Positions 20,633-32,936 of a stretch of 64,000 nucleotides of DNA are shown here, piece after piece. A model generated the notes under the pieces. The model did not search any database and was not told the origin of the DNA. It was given only the letters and a program-made list of their open reading frames with translations. The translations under genes were made by a program, and so were the position numbers. The stretch is from Cydia pomonella (lineage: Eukaryota > Arthropoda > Insecta > Lepidoptera > Tortricidae). Position 1 is the stretch's first letter. Each line of letters opens with the position of its first letter. The stretch lies in the NCBI RefSeq assembly GCF_033807575.1, contig NC_084711.1, forward strand, positions 2,170,001-2,234,000. The letters are read 5' to 3'.

Positions 20633-21631
20633 CCTTCGAGCAACACCGACTTCCGACACGTCGGAAGGGAGGAGCCCAAGAGATATCTTACCGTACAATC
20701 GTTCTGCCATTTTTTGCGGGGGGAAAGGTGCACACAGTCACACTTCTCACTCACTATATAAAACCTAATCACAAATACATATAAAATGTCACACGTAACA
20801 ATTTTTGCACAAAAGCTAAAAATATGACAATTGCGTATAAATACTCAGTGATTACTTTTTTAGTTAAAACTTACTAAACATAACAATTCAAAAACATGAT
20901 ACTCAGCCGCTCCTTCACCTTGTAATAAACAAACACATAAACTTTGATCGCCAAAATTATCGCAAATATGTCACAAAATATGCAAACAACTCGAATAGCA
21001 CTACTTTTACCCCCAAAGATACAAAGAGCAACCCATAAAAATGAATTTTTACGTTCACAAAACGGCAATGCAATAAATTTTACTACAGTACAGTTGGCGT
21101 TAGTTTTAACCACGCTTTAAATGTGTCCCATACAGTCGTTAACGTTCAAGTGCACGTGGAATATTGAATTTTCGTTTTATGTCTTGAGACGGCTGATGGC
21201 GACGTGTTCTCGTCAACTCATAGTTAAGTACAGTACAGTTTGGACGTGACTTCAACCCTTTGAACGCTTTATGTCATAAACACAAACATCACTCAAACGC
21301 CAAGATCCCGCACGCAAGGGAGCTAATGCAAACGTTACTTGAAAGTGTGAAGGTTACTTTGACAGCGTCCGCAATAACACCTATAGTTGTCCTTGGTGCT
21401 GTGGGCACGGTTAGTAACAACAACTTTAGGTGTTCTTGGTGTTCAAAAGGTTGATAAAGGTGGATAAACGCGCAAACGGTGACGGTCGGATGTCCACTGC
21501 AGCTACATTACTGATGCGGCGTTCTTGCCGATGCTGCATCTGTCAATCTGTTGTTCATGTCCATGTTTGTTTGATTTGTTCCATGTCTTTCAAGAGGATT
21601 GGCCAATGACCATATTGTCCATATAAATGTG

Positions 21632-22190
21632 TATATACAAGGTGCCCGTGAGCATTGCGAGAGATTTTAACGGTGCATTCCTGATGGCAACAGAAGCAAA
21701 AAATTTTATATGACTTTTTGTGATATTCGCCAAAAAAATTTTTTTTTTGTTTTATTTCCCCCTTTTTTAGGGTTCCGTAGCCAAATGGCAAAAAAACGGA
21801 ACACTTATAGATTCATCATGTCCGTCTGTCTGTCCGATTATGTCACCGCCAGTTTTTTTGAACACTTCTGTACATAAAACGTATTTTTTATTGATAAACA
21901 CATAACCTAAAATTAACTAAAAAGTTGTTTATTTATTTGGGGGTAGCCTCTCCAATACATTTTTTTAATTTTTCGATGTCAATCAATAGGTATGTCCAGA
22001 CTAGACCTCAAAGTTGCAATAACGCAATGTTTTGTACCGACTTATGGCGAAAGAATGATTTCGAAAAACATTTAATTATCTCTGAAACAAGGCCTAAGCC
22101 AGAAAATTTTATGTGACATTTTAGTTTCTAAATATTACCAGGAATGCACCGTTAAAATCTCTCGCAATGCTCACGGGTACCTTGTATATA
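21632..22190. mobile_element. TIR element, 559 bp, non-coding
   Basis: The ends are inverted over about 50 bp (TACAAGGTGCCCGTGAGCAT and its complement, through AACGGTGCATTCCTG). The interior holds a GGGTTCCGTAGCCAAATGGC repeat of the type found at 23433 and 57950, so one element is nested in the other. No transposase frame. Confidence 0.75.
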
Positions 22191-22239
22191 TATGATTGTG
22201 ATAGTTGTGATATAAATGAGCAGTATAAAAAAAAATAGT

Positions 22240-23160
22240 TTTTCACGTCAGCAGCTGGAACAAGGGTAATTTGCTGCTTAAAAACAGTGAGCAAAATCGC
22301 ATTTTGCTCACTGAGTGAGACAAAATAACATTCAAGTGACCTTCATATTCGAATGTCATTTCAACGTGCGGGGCCTAATACAAGTTCGAAGTATTTGGAT
22401 TCTATTGTCTTTGTCCCTTTCACGTCATTAGCAAAAAGAAAAAGACAAAAAAGTGCATGCGTAATTCAACGATATATTGACTGTTTATAATAGACCCCCG
22501 AAATAAGTCAGACCGCATCGTTCCAAAACACCCTACGAGTCTTCATTCGTAATAATTAATTAATGAAATAAAAGTTCAAAATTTAATAAAAATACCATAT
22601 TTTACGTATTTTATTATACAATCAAAACAATATACTTATACAAATTTACGCAATTGTTACGCAGTAAATAATTCTACCTAACGACTCTTAACGATCTCTA
22701 CTATAGTTGACAAATAGTAGTAACCGCAATTCGGACCGTAACTTACAAAGTTTTTTTTAACAAAAAAAATGTTCACGATTAAACTGTCAATTGATGTTCG
22801 TTAATTCATTATTTTCTTATCATTTTATTGAAATTTCTTTCGTTTTGTTTTATTGCGGTAATTAAAGTTAATTGTTAGAATACCTTCAGAAAACATGAGT
22901 GAAATAGTGATGAAGACGGATTACATTTTTTCAGGTTGTATTTTTTGATGGCTGACTGACGTGAAAATTTTTGTGTACTACACGAGATCAAAGTTATTTA
23001 CATCTCGTGCGCTTTTGAGTCCCTTACCACGCTCAAGATTCTAAATTAGATTCACTCGCTACGCTCGTGAATCTACTATAGAATCTTTTGCTTGCACGGG
23101 ACTCAAAACAAGCACTCCAAGAAATATCAAACTTTGCTCTCTTGTTGTACAAATAACTAT
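22240..23160. repeat. uninterrupted copy of the ~0.9-kb repeat
   Basis: Runs from TTTTCACGTCAGCAGCT to AAATAACTAT with a single GTCAT at 22355-22359. It is the intact counterpart of 1053-1172 plus 9583-10403 and proves where the LTR element inserted. A near-inverted TGACGTGAAAA lies near 22958. No credible ORF. Confidence 0.85.
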
Positions 23161-23400
23161 TTTCTTCTTTATTCTCATATGTATCAAAAAGAAACAGGAA
23201 GTAAATAAAGTAGTCTGATGCCAAGTTCGCTTTTAATTAACGAGATTGAACCCACACACCGGGTAACTGACGGCGCGGGTGTTGAATACTAATGCATAGT
23301 GTATCAAGGGCAAGGTGCCGTGGCGTTTCTTACTGATGAAATTCAGTTTCATTCGAATTGTAAATCGGAATATTATATACAACAGTCGATAATAAAAAAA

Positions 23401-23790
23401 TCGGCCAAGAGCATGTCGGGCCACGCTCAGTGTAGGGTTCCGTAGTTACTCTTCCGTCACAATAAGCTAAACTGGAGCTCTAAATACAGTAAATTGTTAA
23501 CCAAGGGATGAAACGGTACCTTTCACGCGAGTTAAACAAATAGGCAAATTTGCATAATCAATACCTAATTATAGTTAGTCTTTTTACTATGAAGGGGAAA
23601 CTTTTTGCGATAACTCAAAAACAGCTAAACTGATCATGTTCGCTATAGTTTTCATTTAATGTCTTTCTTAAGCTCTACTTCCACAATTTTTTTCATATTT
23701 TTTGGACCTATGGTTCAAAAGTTAGAGGGGGGGGACACATTTTTTTTCTCTTTCGGAGCGGTTATCTCCGAATATATTCACTTTATCAAA
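23401..23790 (+). repeat. interspersed repeat with GGGTTCCGTAGTTAC
   Basis: Starts CGGCCAAGAGCATGTCGGGC and includes AAAAGTTAGAGGGGG. The inverted copy at 58680-58954 ends with the complement CATGCTCTTGGCCG. Typical lepidopteran dispersed repeat. Confidence 0.75.
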
Positions 23791-24144
23791 AACACACCAT
23801 GTTGCCACCGCTGAATAACATACGGGTAAAAAACCTGGGGTAAAAGTGACTAACACACCTGGGATTAGCTGTTGGGGAACCCTGGAAGTAAATGACAGCT
23901 TGACACGGCGCTATCTGCTCCAGCTATCAAATTGTACAGTTGTGATTTAGAGCTAATATATAATTCTTGCAATATTATACAGAACAACAAGCTAAAGGTG
24001 CAGTGGGTTCAGAGAGCGGAGTTTTTGAAGAGTCGTAGCGCTTATTTAGATCATAATATGGCTGCCAACATTTATTATGCAATCTTGAAGCCTTTCTCAA
24101 GAGACTCTATAAATTCGAATCCTGAGTTTTTGACTTTAGCTCGT

Positions 24145-24312
24145 TAAAAAAAATCATCATCCTCCTAGCGTTTGTCCCGTACTGTGCGCTTTCCTACTTT
24201 TCTCCTTCCACTTCACTCTATCCTGGACGTCGTTTTCCGATAACCCACAGGCGTTCAAATCTTTGGCGATGACATTGCGCCAACGCTGCCTTGGTTTGCC
24301 CCTATAACGTTT
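24145..24312 (-). repeat. RTE/SINE-type 3' tail repeat
   Basis: AAATCATCATCCTCCTAGCG at one end matches the CATCCTCCTCGCG end of the SINE at 49051-49381. The rest (GCGTTCAAATCTTTGGCG and beyond) is a repeat I recognise only generically. Confidence 0.5.
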
Positions 24313-24382
24313 TCTATAACCTAATTTTCATAACGCATAAAGGCATTTTAAATTTTTATTATTTTTTTTTAATTTTCTTTAC

Positions 24383-24515
24383 ATGTGTGGCATCTCGCCA
24401 GTAGTCGGAGACGTACTAAACGCAATGAAGTGCCGGCACTTCAACGAGGTGTGGAATCATTTTGTTGGAGATGCCGACTCTAGAGTACTATACCTCAATG
24501 GGACCGGAATATGTG
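24383..24515 (+). pseudogene. possible exon remnant of an enoyl-CoA hydratase/isomerase-like gene
   Basis: The translation contains RHFNEVWNHFVGDADSRVL and then LYLNGTG. This fits the crotonase-fold pattern of helix, acidic turn, 'RVLxLxGTG' strand that precedes the oxyanion-hole glycines. Just upstream another frame reads RTKRN, as in the family's KRNALN block, so a small deletion seems to have broken the frame. It is cut off at 24519 by a poly-T run and a LINE 3' tail. It may be a decayed exon, a retrocopy fragment or chance. The family call is from memory of motifs only. Confidence 0.3.
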
Positions 24516-24518
24516 GCG

Positions 24519-24665
24519 TGCTTTTTTTTTTTTTTATACTACGTCGGTGGCAAACAAGCATACGGCCTGCCTGATGGTAAGCAGTCTCCGTAGCCTATGT
24601 ACACCTGCAACTCCAGAGGAGTTACATGCGCGTTGCCGACCCTAACCCCACCCCCCTCGTTGAGC
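24519..24665 (-). repeat. LINE (CR1/Jockey-type) 3' end
   Basis: Poly-T followed by CGGTGGCAAACAAGCATACG and GCCTGATGGTAAGCAGTC. This is the complement of a LINE 3' tail with poly-A; a close copy is at 62838-62960. Confidence 0.7.
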
Positions 24666-25361
24666 TCTGGCAACCTTACTCACCGGCAGGAACACAACAC
24701 TATGAGTAGGGTCAAGTGTTATTTGGCTGCGGTTTTCTGTAAGGTGGAGGCACTTCCCCAGTTGGGCTCTGCTCTAGATCTGGAATGACATCCGCTGTTC
24801 TGTGCCCTACCACACAAGGCGAGATGACATTCACATTACCCATACCTCTCTTTTGGACGTAGTTTAAGGACATACCCGGGTCCAATCCGGGCTTATGGTT
24901 AGCAGGCAACAAGAGGCTAAAATGATAATGATGAAGCCACCCCAGCACGGAGTGAGAGTGAGATGATGTAACATTAAGGAGATAAGACCGCGAGTCTTTC
25001 GCATTAGATATGTTCCCACGAATCGATCGGCTCAACGATTGTGCCTTGTCGGCGCCTGTTGGTACCCCGAAGCTATCCATCTGTGGATATGACATTTAAA
25101 AGGATAGTGGAGGATCGCTTCTTCCCATTTTTCATAGACATTGAATTTATGGAAATATTTCTACACTATTTATTGACCATATCTATGCCACTTCGTTTGA
25201 CTTTTTTAGATTTTTTAAATTATTATAAACGGAGAGTGTAGTTTAGTACCGATGACGGATGACGTCAAGCAAAATAAGTGTTGAAAATTTAAAAATGTTC
25301 TTGCTGTCAGAAAAATTTAAGAGCAAAAGTAAGTATCAGGTCAATTAATATTTAATCAATT

Positions 25362-25560
25362 GTTTATTTTTCTTGTATATTTTTACTGAGGTGTGCCAAT
25401 AAAGAGTATTCTATCTATCTATCTATCTAAATAGGTATAAGACGCTTAAGGTTGTCTGGAAGAGATCGCTCTTTAGCTCTACCTGTCTTTATGTATTGTG
25501 AGTGTTTCCTTTACATTTATTTTAGGGTTGTGTAATAAAGAATATTTGTATTTGTACACA
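25362..25560 (+). repeat. LINE 3' tails and (ATCT)n microsatellite
   Basis: CCAATAAAGAGTATT followed by CTATCTATCTATCTATC (about 25408-25428), then GGTTGTCTGGAAGAGATCGC and TAATAAAGAATATTT. Two LINE 3' ends in the same direction. Confidence 0.6.
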
Positions 25561-25562
25561 GT

Positions 25563-25885
25563 AAGGAAAATGGGGACTACATTTGTATGAAGACTCGGTC
25601 GTCTCCTTTCCTCTTAATAGATTTAATCCCAGAATACCGCTCCTAGATGCCGCATCCATTAAGCCGGGCTCCTGGCCGCGTGCCACGGAAACAATCAATC
25701 AGCCTCCAGTCAGCGCTGAAAACAATATACTGCCGTACATTACCACGCTATAATGTACGACTATGGCTAATGTTGCCGGATAGCGGCTTAAGGCAGGTTT
25801 AGACAAGGGTAAATTTTGCATTAAACGAGAAAGGGGCCGGCTGGTTCTTCCTACGAAAGGAGTCCCCATTTTCCTCTCTTGTATA
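25563..25885. repeat. inverted pair of AGAGGAAAATGGGGACT repeats
   Basis: GGAAAATGGGGACTACATTT at the left and its complement AGTCCCCATTTTCCTCTC at the right enclose about 290 bp. The same motif pair encloses 34020-34502 and begins at 63452. Confidence 0.6.
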
Positions 25886-25970
25886 TAAGGTTCTGACAAA
25901 TTAGTTACCAATTTTTTACAGCTCTTGTGCTCTGTTGTCACTAACCAAACTCTGAGGGGTGAATATGTAG

Positions 25971-26117
25971 GTCATACTGAACAACTTTTACCATGGGCTT
26001 GGGCCCATTGGGGGTTGGCCCCGAAATCGCAAAAAATCTGCTGTTCTATAGAGAACATTGACTTCACTGAATTGTATGAGACGGCAGATTTTTTCGCGAT
26101 TTCGGGGCTAACCCCAT
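25971..26117. repeat. hairpin MITE, CATACTGA family
   Basis: GGGGTTGGCCCCGAAATCGC and GCGATTTCGGGGCTAACCCC are inverted arms. The left flank CATACTGAACAACTTTTAC is shared with 62033-62137. Confidence 0.75.
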
Positions 26118-26119
26118 AG

Positions 26120-26237
26120 TGTCAATGTCATAAGTAACGTTTCTTCAAACATAAACGTCACTTTTTACACTGACATATCCAATCCAAATCAAATCTTTAG
26201 GAAAATTTTGACGTATCTTAAAGTTCGAATCGGACCA
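26120..26237. repeat. MITE family copy (see 18189)
   Basis: AACGTTTCTTCAAAC, ACACTGACATATCCAATCC and TTGACGTATCTTAAAGTTCG. Confidence 0.6.
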
Positions 26238-26644
26238 TAAGTAGGGAGCGAAACTGATCCTTTCGGGCATTCTCGGCTCCGTTCGGCTCAGCATTGCTCC
26301 GAGAAATTATTAGGGTTGGCACAACTAGACGTCCCTTTGCATGCACAACCACAGATAAGATAATGACTTGAATTTTGATAACCCTAAATAGCCGAAAGGG
26401 ATAGTGCCATGCATTAGAAAGGTACAACGCGATTCGTCCCTGAATCGCTGTTTAACTTCGGTTTTGTAGATGTTTCTTTTCTATACGATAGTATTATTAC
26501 TTACTCTGTGCCTTTTTTCTTTAATCTTTATTTAACGAGCTTATTCTAAAAGACGATGCCGCTCACATAGCATGAATTGAATAGTACACATCGAGAAGTG
26601 TTCTTACACTAAACCATTTAAAAGTTAAACAGATCATTATTTTC

Positions 26645-26865
26645 GTCTTCGGATGCCCACCATCACCATACTGAACAGAGCTCTAGCTTCCCTTGATTGA
26701 GGGAAAGCTAAAATCCTGTTACAGCCGTCCAACTCCTTAATATTAATGCCTTGGAGCAAAAGATCATTCCTTCTGTCCTCGTTCCGAACACACTCCATCA
26801 TGATATGATAGACATCTTCTAATTTACCACACTCTGAACATTCCGGTGACTGGACTTACTCTGTG
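26645..26865 (-). pseudogene. LINE C-terminal fragment with Cys/His motif
   Basis: The minus-strand translation reads CSECGKLEDVYHIMMEC and then ILAFPQSREARALF. This matches the C-terminal CxxC...H...C knuckle and the following helix found after the RNase H domain of I/R1/Jockey-type LINEs. The frame is short and isolated. The adjacent 26870-27010 also reads Cys-rich on the minus strand, but I cannot place it. Confidence 0.55.
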
Positions 26866-27084
26866 CCTTGAGTCTTAAAGCAGGAGTCTAAAAGGACTCG
26901 ATTCTTAACCATCACTAATCGTGCCTTATTTCGGACCGGCTCGACGCTAACCTCATTACCAAGTCTGAATACAGTGCACTCGCTGCAATTATCAGCTCTG
27001 TAGCAGCGCGAAGAGAATTACCCGCATTTTGTGTACGGAGGAAAGTAATAGGATTTAAGTCCGAGTTGGCTAAGACTGTTTCAC

Positions 27085-27485
27085 CAGCGTTGGTAGCCTG
27101 GCGGTAAAAGCTTGACTTTCAATCTGGAGGTCACGGGTTCAAACCCCGGCTCCTGCAGTTCACAATACCTGGGTGTACCCAGGTGTACATTACATTATAA
27201 TAATGTTACTATAAATAATTACTACAATACGTAAATGATGAGATATAAAAGGTCCTCAAAGTCAGAGTACTAATTCTAATAAGATTTGGAGGTGTAAAGT
27301 CTCTCCAAGTGTCAAAATGAAATTTATATCGGACTTGTTAATCCAAATTAGGCCTAGTTTTCAAGGGTTGGAAGATCGGATGACAGTTACTTTCAAGCTG
27401 ACTACGACAGTTCTTAGGACTAGTTGCCAAGCGGATACCAGGCTCCCATGAGCCGTAACAAAAAGCCTGGATAACGCCAGTAAAA
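27085..27485 (+). repeat. tRNA-headed SINE, interrupted
   Basis: The head at 27093-27160 has an A-box-like TAGCCTGGCGGTAAAAGC and a B box GGGTTCAAACCCC. The 3' part at 27360-27485 (TTGCCAAGCGGATACCAGG, CTCCCATGAGCCGT) matches the complement of 49080-49200. About 200 bp between them do not belong to the family and look inserted. Confidence 0.7.
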
Positions 27486-28429
27486 TGTATTTTTCCCGTT
27501 TAAAAATCTTAAACTCGATATTCAAAGAGAATTTCCATCGATCACCCCTTATTTACCTTATTTACCCCATATTTATCGTCGGTTAAAGTTTACCAAGGCC
27601 GGGTCAAAAAGGTATACATACTCGGTAAAGGTCGGGTGCACTTGGAGTTATTATGTAATGAGGTCAATTCAGACTAACATCGTGACATCAAAATGGTATC
27701 TAAATGATATCAGTCGCGCGTGCATTTCACTAGTACTACTTGTTCATACATGTAACTATTGGCGCAAGCACAACGTTTCATAAATATATTTACACGGACG
27801 TATGATTGTCTTAAAGAGGTGTAAATATATTATTGGAACGTGGTTTGTAAAGATGTTTGTGAACTAGACTGTACATAGAACTAAGCCCTTTTTCTGTGGT
27901 ATAGGTGGTTTCGCTAGGTAGAAGAAAAAGATAGGCGATAGACGAACGCCACTGACACGTGCCCAACCAATAGATTTACCAGTACCATGCAGGACGCTAG
28001 TTTTTCATGAGAAAAAACACAAAATAAAAACCAATGTCACAACCTTAAAAAACTGTCGCAGAATTTTTACGGAAACCATCCTTCGATCTCCACACGGAGG
28101 CCGATATCGTTTTAACAATTCGATGTTTTTCTTGTTCTGATTCAACCTTAACTGTTAACACCAAGCAGCGGTTTAATAACTGACAGTTCAAATCCATAAC
28201 AGTTTCATAACAAGAAAGCGTAACAAGGAAGCGTAGCGTATTTGAGATCGGCTTGGCTCCTTGGCGCTGAGTAGAGACGTGGCTGTGACTCTGCATTTTC
28301 TATCGCATGTACAGTCGAGGAAATTGATTCTTTAGCAGTTAACGTGTCACGTTACAATGGACAGCTCTTACCATAAGTATGTACAGCCAAATTTACTTGA
28401 ACCGCAAGTTGCTAAAGAATCAATTTCTG

Positions 28430-28745
28430 CGACCGTACAACGGGGAGTGTTCCGAGGAATTGTTCGGATTAATCCCTGCCGCTTCTTTTCGCCATCGCCC
28501 TACGCGACAACATTTCCATCCTCACCACATAGAGATGGTTGGCAGTCCTCAACTGTACGTTTCTCCGGGAACTTTCTGCCTCGAACTGTCGTCTGCGGTA
28601 TTTGCGGACCGATACGACCTTCAAACCTTCATGAAAAGATCGTACTCCCATCTTAAAGCAACGCACTTACAACCCCTCTGGTGTTGCAGGTGTCCATCGG
28701 CGGCGGTAATCGCTTACCATTAGGTGATCCGTCTGCTCATTTACC
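28430..28745 (+). pseudogene. CR1/Jockey-type LINE, RT C-terminus and 3' tail
   Basis: The plus strand reads NGECSEELFGLIPAASFRHR, then PTRQHFHPHHIE and a DRYDLQTFMKRSYSHLK block. This is the conserved C-terminal tail of CR1-type LINE ORF2 proteins in Lepidoptera. It is followed by GGTGTTGCAGGTGTCCATCG, the 3' tail seen alone at several other sites here. At least one frame change separates the C-terminal blocks. It is 5'-truncated, as usual for dead-on-arrival LINE copies. Confidence 0.75.
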
Positions 28746-30466
28746 TGCTCTATCCTTTAAAAAAAATTGAGCGCTCAATCACAGACAATCTTAGACAGTC
28801 ACAGTCGGTAACATCACTTAAGATAAACCTGCAGAAGTTATGGCTCTCCAATGACTTGTGTTATGGTCAAATACTAAGTATGTCTTATATAATCGTCATA
28901 ATAAATAACTAAATGTGTATATGTATATTGATATTGAATTGATTATATGTATACTTATTACTGTAATATACGCTACGTGTTTTAATTATTTACTTGCGTA
29001 ATAATTGAACCATAGTTTACTTTATTGTACATAGTGTTCGTTTGTCTATCAAGTTTTACTTTTTTACTCTCAATTTGTTCATACATTGACTGGAATAGAT
29101 TCCTTATAGGGATAAATTTGCATTTGTACATTGCAAATATTCTGTCTTATTGTATCTTAACTTGTCTTATGATCAATAATGTGTTTTGCGGGAAAATGAC
29201 ATCTTAAGATCCTATCGACGAATGCCGTCAACCTTAAAGTCCGATTTGTTTAAAAATGTAATTGAGAACTTAAATCTATACCATTAATAATTATAATTAA
29301 CATTTTTAATCAGAACCTTGTCCTGATGATACGACTCAAAGTCGTATCAAAAAGATCAGAACCATATCAACTTGTTAAATCAGCATCAACCCCATTCCTG
29401 CGTTTCCAAAGTGCTTACGTTCCGGGCCTCCGCGGATACAATTTCGTACGAAAAATTGATTCAATTTGCGTATCTGCGAAACGATTTTAGTTTCTCCGGT
29501 CTCCGATATTGTCGATATATTTTACTTCATAGGTTTCGCGAATATTTACGGGAACGATAAGAAGTTTTGTAGACGAATAAAGTTGCCAATTTGATGTGGA
29601 GTAATGCCGGGTGTGTACTGGTTTCTGTGATTTGTCTTCGACTTAATTCCGAAAGGCTATAAACACCAATAAATTATACAAAGATGACCGAAGCGTTAAC
29701 GAAGGTCACCGTTTTTACTCGGGCTATTTGCTTTCGTATGTCAGGTCGCAATTCTCAATGGTGGCCCTGGCCATCTCATTTGACGATTCAAAAAGAGATG
29801 GTAAAATCCTACTTGAATAAATAACTTTTTACTTTTTTTATGGTCGAATTTGGTATAAACGCCATTTAGATCGATGGCACTTAAGACTATTCTGAGTACG
29901 CTGTGAAAATGACTGAACAACACAGGCTTATGTTCACCAAAGAGGAATATTACGAATATTAATCAACAACACCAGATAATTCGTAGGTAATAAAATAAAT
30001 GTGGAAGTATTTTCTGTGCTCCTTACGTATGAGTTATACAATATCATTGAGAAACACCACAATATCACCGCGCGTGTAAAGTAACGCAAAGTAATGTGGT
30101 CCCCGGGGGCCGGGTTTTTGCTCGTGCCAGACAAGTTGACTTGCGGATTGATGGATAAGGGTTAAAAATAGAAATGCGAGTTCTACTATGTGTCATGCGA
30201 ATACATAATGAGCTTGGAATATACTTTGTTTTCGAAGATGAAACAGTTAATATTCGGTAATATACCTATTGAATGGGGGGAACAAATTTTATTTACAATA
30301 ACAGTGTTCATTATGGATATTTGTATTGGTGTTACTATAACTTGTCCTATAATATTTATTTATTTATAACTAGATTAAATTTAATCTAAAATAGGCCCTT
30401 GAGACATTGTACCAAGGTATGTGTCGCAATGCTGATACGCTGTGCGAGGAAGCAGCCAGCTATTCG
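28746..30466. other. unassigned 1.7 kb
   Basis: AT-rich with short frames. A small palindrome GATACGACTCAAAGTCGTAT sits at about 29328. No gene seen on either strand. Confidence 0.45.
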
Positions 30467-30474
30467 GTCACCAG

Positions 30475-30948
30475 TAGGGTTGCCAACCGTCCCGTTATAT
30501 GCGGGACGTCCCGTTTCTGGAGCCCTAAAGTATGCGTCCCGCAAAGAGCCCACGCGGGACGCCGATCGTCCCGCTTTCAGGCTTGACCAGATTATAAGCA
30601 CTTAAACGTTCAGTTGTAAATTAGAGTAAGGTGAGAGGGCGTGATTTTAAGTTGAATATATATTACGACGCGAGTAATGCACGAGAACAATATAATTTTA
30701 ATATTTGTTGTAAAAGTTATATTTTAATGTGCAATAAGAAAGTTAAATTGGTTTAATTCTGCATGCCTTTCAATAACACCTCTGGAATTGCAGGCGTCCA
30801 CAGGCTACGGTGACTGCTTACCATCAAGCGGGCCGTATGCTTACTTGCCACCGTCGTCGTGGTGGTGGTAAGTTGACGATCAATATACCTTACCCAGTTA
30901 GGCCGGGTGAATGTACCGCAAATCTGTGCACTAAGGTTGGCAACCCTA
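30475..30948. mobile_element. hAT-like non-autonomous element, 8-bp TSD
   Basis: The ends TAGGGTTGCCAACC and GGTTGGCAACCCTA are inverted. GTCACCAG occurs directly outside both ends (30467-30474 and 30949-30956). An 8-bp duplication with a TAGGG end is the hAT signature. Positions 30765-30860 carry a plus-strand LINE 3' tail (CACCTCTGGAATTGCAGGCG), so the element holds a nested fragment. No transposase frame. Confidence 0.88.
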
Positions 30949-31657
30949 GTCACCAGTCACGTCACCCAGACGCTTCGCGATTTCTGCAAAAAACTTGTGT
31001 GCGCTGGGAACCTATGGACCTAGACTTTCTTCTTCATCAGCATTTCCACTTCACCACATGGCACTTTTTGATCCCTTTTTGGGTTGATGAAATCACAAAA
31101 ATTGTTATATGTCTATCTATAACACACACAGTATTGTTAAAGTAGTGTAAACAACCTGCTACTGTATGAGCAAGGTTTCCCCGCTGCCAGGGATCGGAAC
31201 CGGTTTTTTGGAAAAACTTTGAAATAAACATATATTTCGGTTTATTTTATACTCCAAATATAGGAATCGGTTGTGTTTTTAGATAACGACTTCGTATTAT
31301 AAGATTGCCCAATTAGAAATGAAATAATTAACAATGAACGAAAAAATACCGTTTTCGTTCCCATAGAAAAAATACCGGTTTCCGATCCCTGCCCGCTGCA
31401 CCTATATAATTAGCTTTAATTTTAGTCTAGAGAAATTTAATTGTATATTTAATTTAATTGTATATTTGCGTTATGTAATTTAATGGGTTGATACCTGAAT
31501 AAATAACATTTTTATTTTTTTTAATAAGATTTGAGGAGTTCCCTCAACTCCTGGTGGATCATGTGTATATTTAATTGTACTAATTGATAAATTTCGTCAT
31601 TGTAGGTATTTTATTTTTATTAAATTTTTAGATTTTTATTATTTTAATGTAAATTGT

Positions 31658-32172
31658 CAATGAGCGGAATTTTTCATAGCAAAAATCAAACTGTCAGAGG
31701 GATTGACCTAACTGTTTTATCGACTTATCGATGTATCCATAATCAACTTAAAAGATTATTCTGTAACATTTGACCTCTTTGATAAGCAACTTGCATCTCC
31801 GTATTAAAGTAAATCATGTCAGCGTCACATATGTCATTTATGTCACTTGAGTTTTCATGAGTGATTTCCGTGCCGTGTTACTAAAATGGTTAATCCTAAA
31901 AGAAAACAATAAAAAAATGGATACAGAAAGATTCTTATTTCAGTTTCAAAGAAGATTCTTCCACAATATATTGCTCTAAATGTTACGTTCATTTACATCA
32001 TAAAAGTATTTTCTGTTTTATTCTTTACTATTATACCAAAATACAGTGGCGGTCAGCTAATTAGGGACACCTGTGTTTCGTTAAGTGACAAATATTTATC
32101 GATAAGTCGATAAAACAGTTAGGTCAATCCCTCTGACAGTTTGATTTTTGCTATGAAGAATTCCGCTCATTG
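31658..32172. mobile_element. hAT-like non-autonomous element, 515 bp
   Basis: About 75-bp inverted ends start CAATGAGCGGAATT and run through TCAAACTGTCAGAGGGATTG and TCGACTTATCGAT. TAAATTGT flanks both sides (31650-31657 and 32173-32180). The 8-bp duplication favours hAT. Non-coding interior. Confidence 0.85.
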
Positions 32173-32807
32173 TAAATTGTACACTTGCTTGCGTGCTGAA
32201 TACACGGATTCCTTTTATTATTTTAAAACCAAATTGTAATGTATTATGCAAATAAAGAATTATGAATTAAAAATGATGAATCCCGGCATAAGAACTGTTT
32301 TTGTCAAAAATGGGACCAAATTGGAACTAGGTATATATGAGTTTTGAGCTAAAAAATAAACAAAAAATATTTGAATTGATAACCACCTCCTCTTTTCGAA
32401 GCCCATCAAAAAGTACAGTTAACATATTACATAATTAATAATTACGGACCACTATAAATCAATTTGAATTCAAGTTTAGTGTGCTCAGGTTTCCTGAAAT
32501 TTAATAAGCCCATGTACATATGTGATGACTATGCAGTAAAAAAACCCGTTATTTAGCTTTACACGAAACGTATTTCAAGTAAACTGTTGGGTTTCGCGAA
32601 ATGCGCCAAAAAGGAGAATATAATAAAATATAAAGGCGCAATTTGTAATTTCTGCTTGTATAAACAAGTCCATTTTGTATTCCAGCGCTAACACGAGGTT
32701 AATACTCTCTGATCTCGCGTTATGACCCTTAACCCACAGATCACTTACTAGACAAAACATATAAGACGACCTACGGTATCATTGGTTGTTTAGTAGTAGG
32801 TAGTTTC

Positions 32808-32936
32808 TATTAAAGGGGCCCACTGATTAACAGTCCCCCGGACGGTATCGGTCTGTCAGTTAGAACAAAAAGTTGACAGTTCCGAACAACTGCCGATACC
32901 GTCTGACGGACTGTTAATAAATGGGCCCCTTAATAT
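32808..32936. repeat. hairpin MITE, 129 bp
   Basis: TTAAAGGGGCCCACTGATTA and AATAAATGGGCCCCTTAA are inverted, as are GACGGTATCGG and CCGATACCGTC. Confidence 0.8.

Noticed and set aside
27090..27165. A tRNA gene
   Set aside because: A- and B-box-like blocks are present, but there is no closed acceptor stem and the downstream body matches SINEs at 49051 and 60797.
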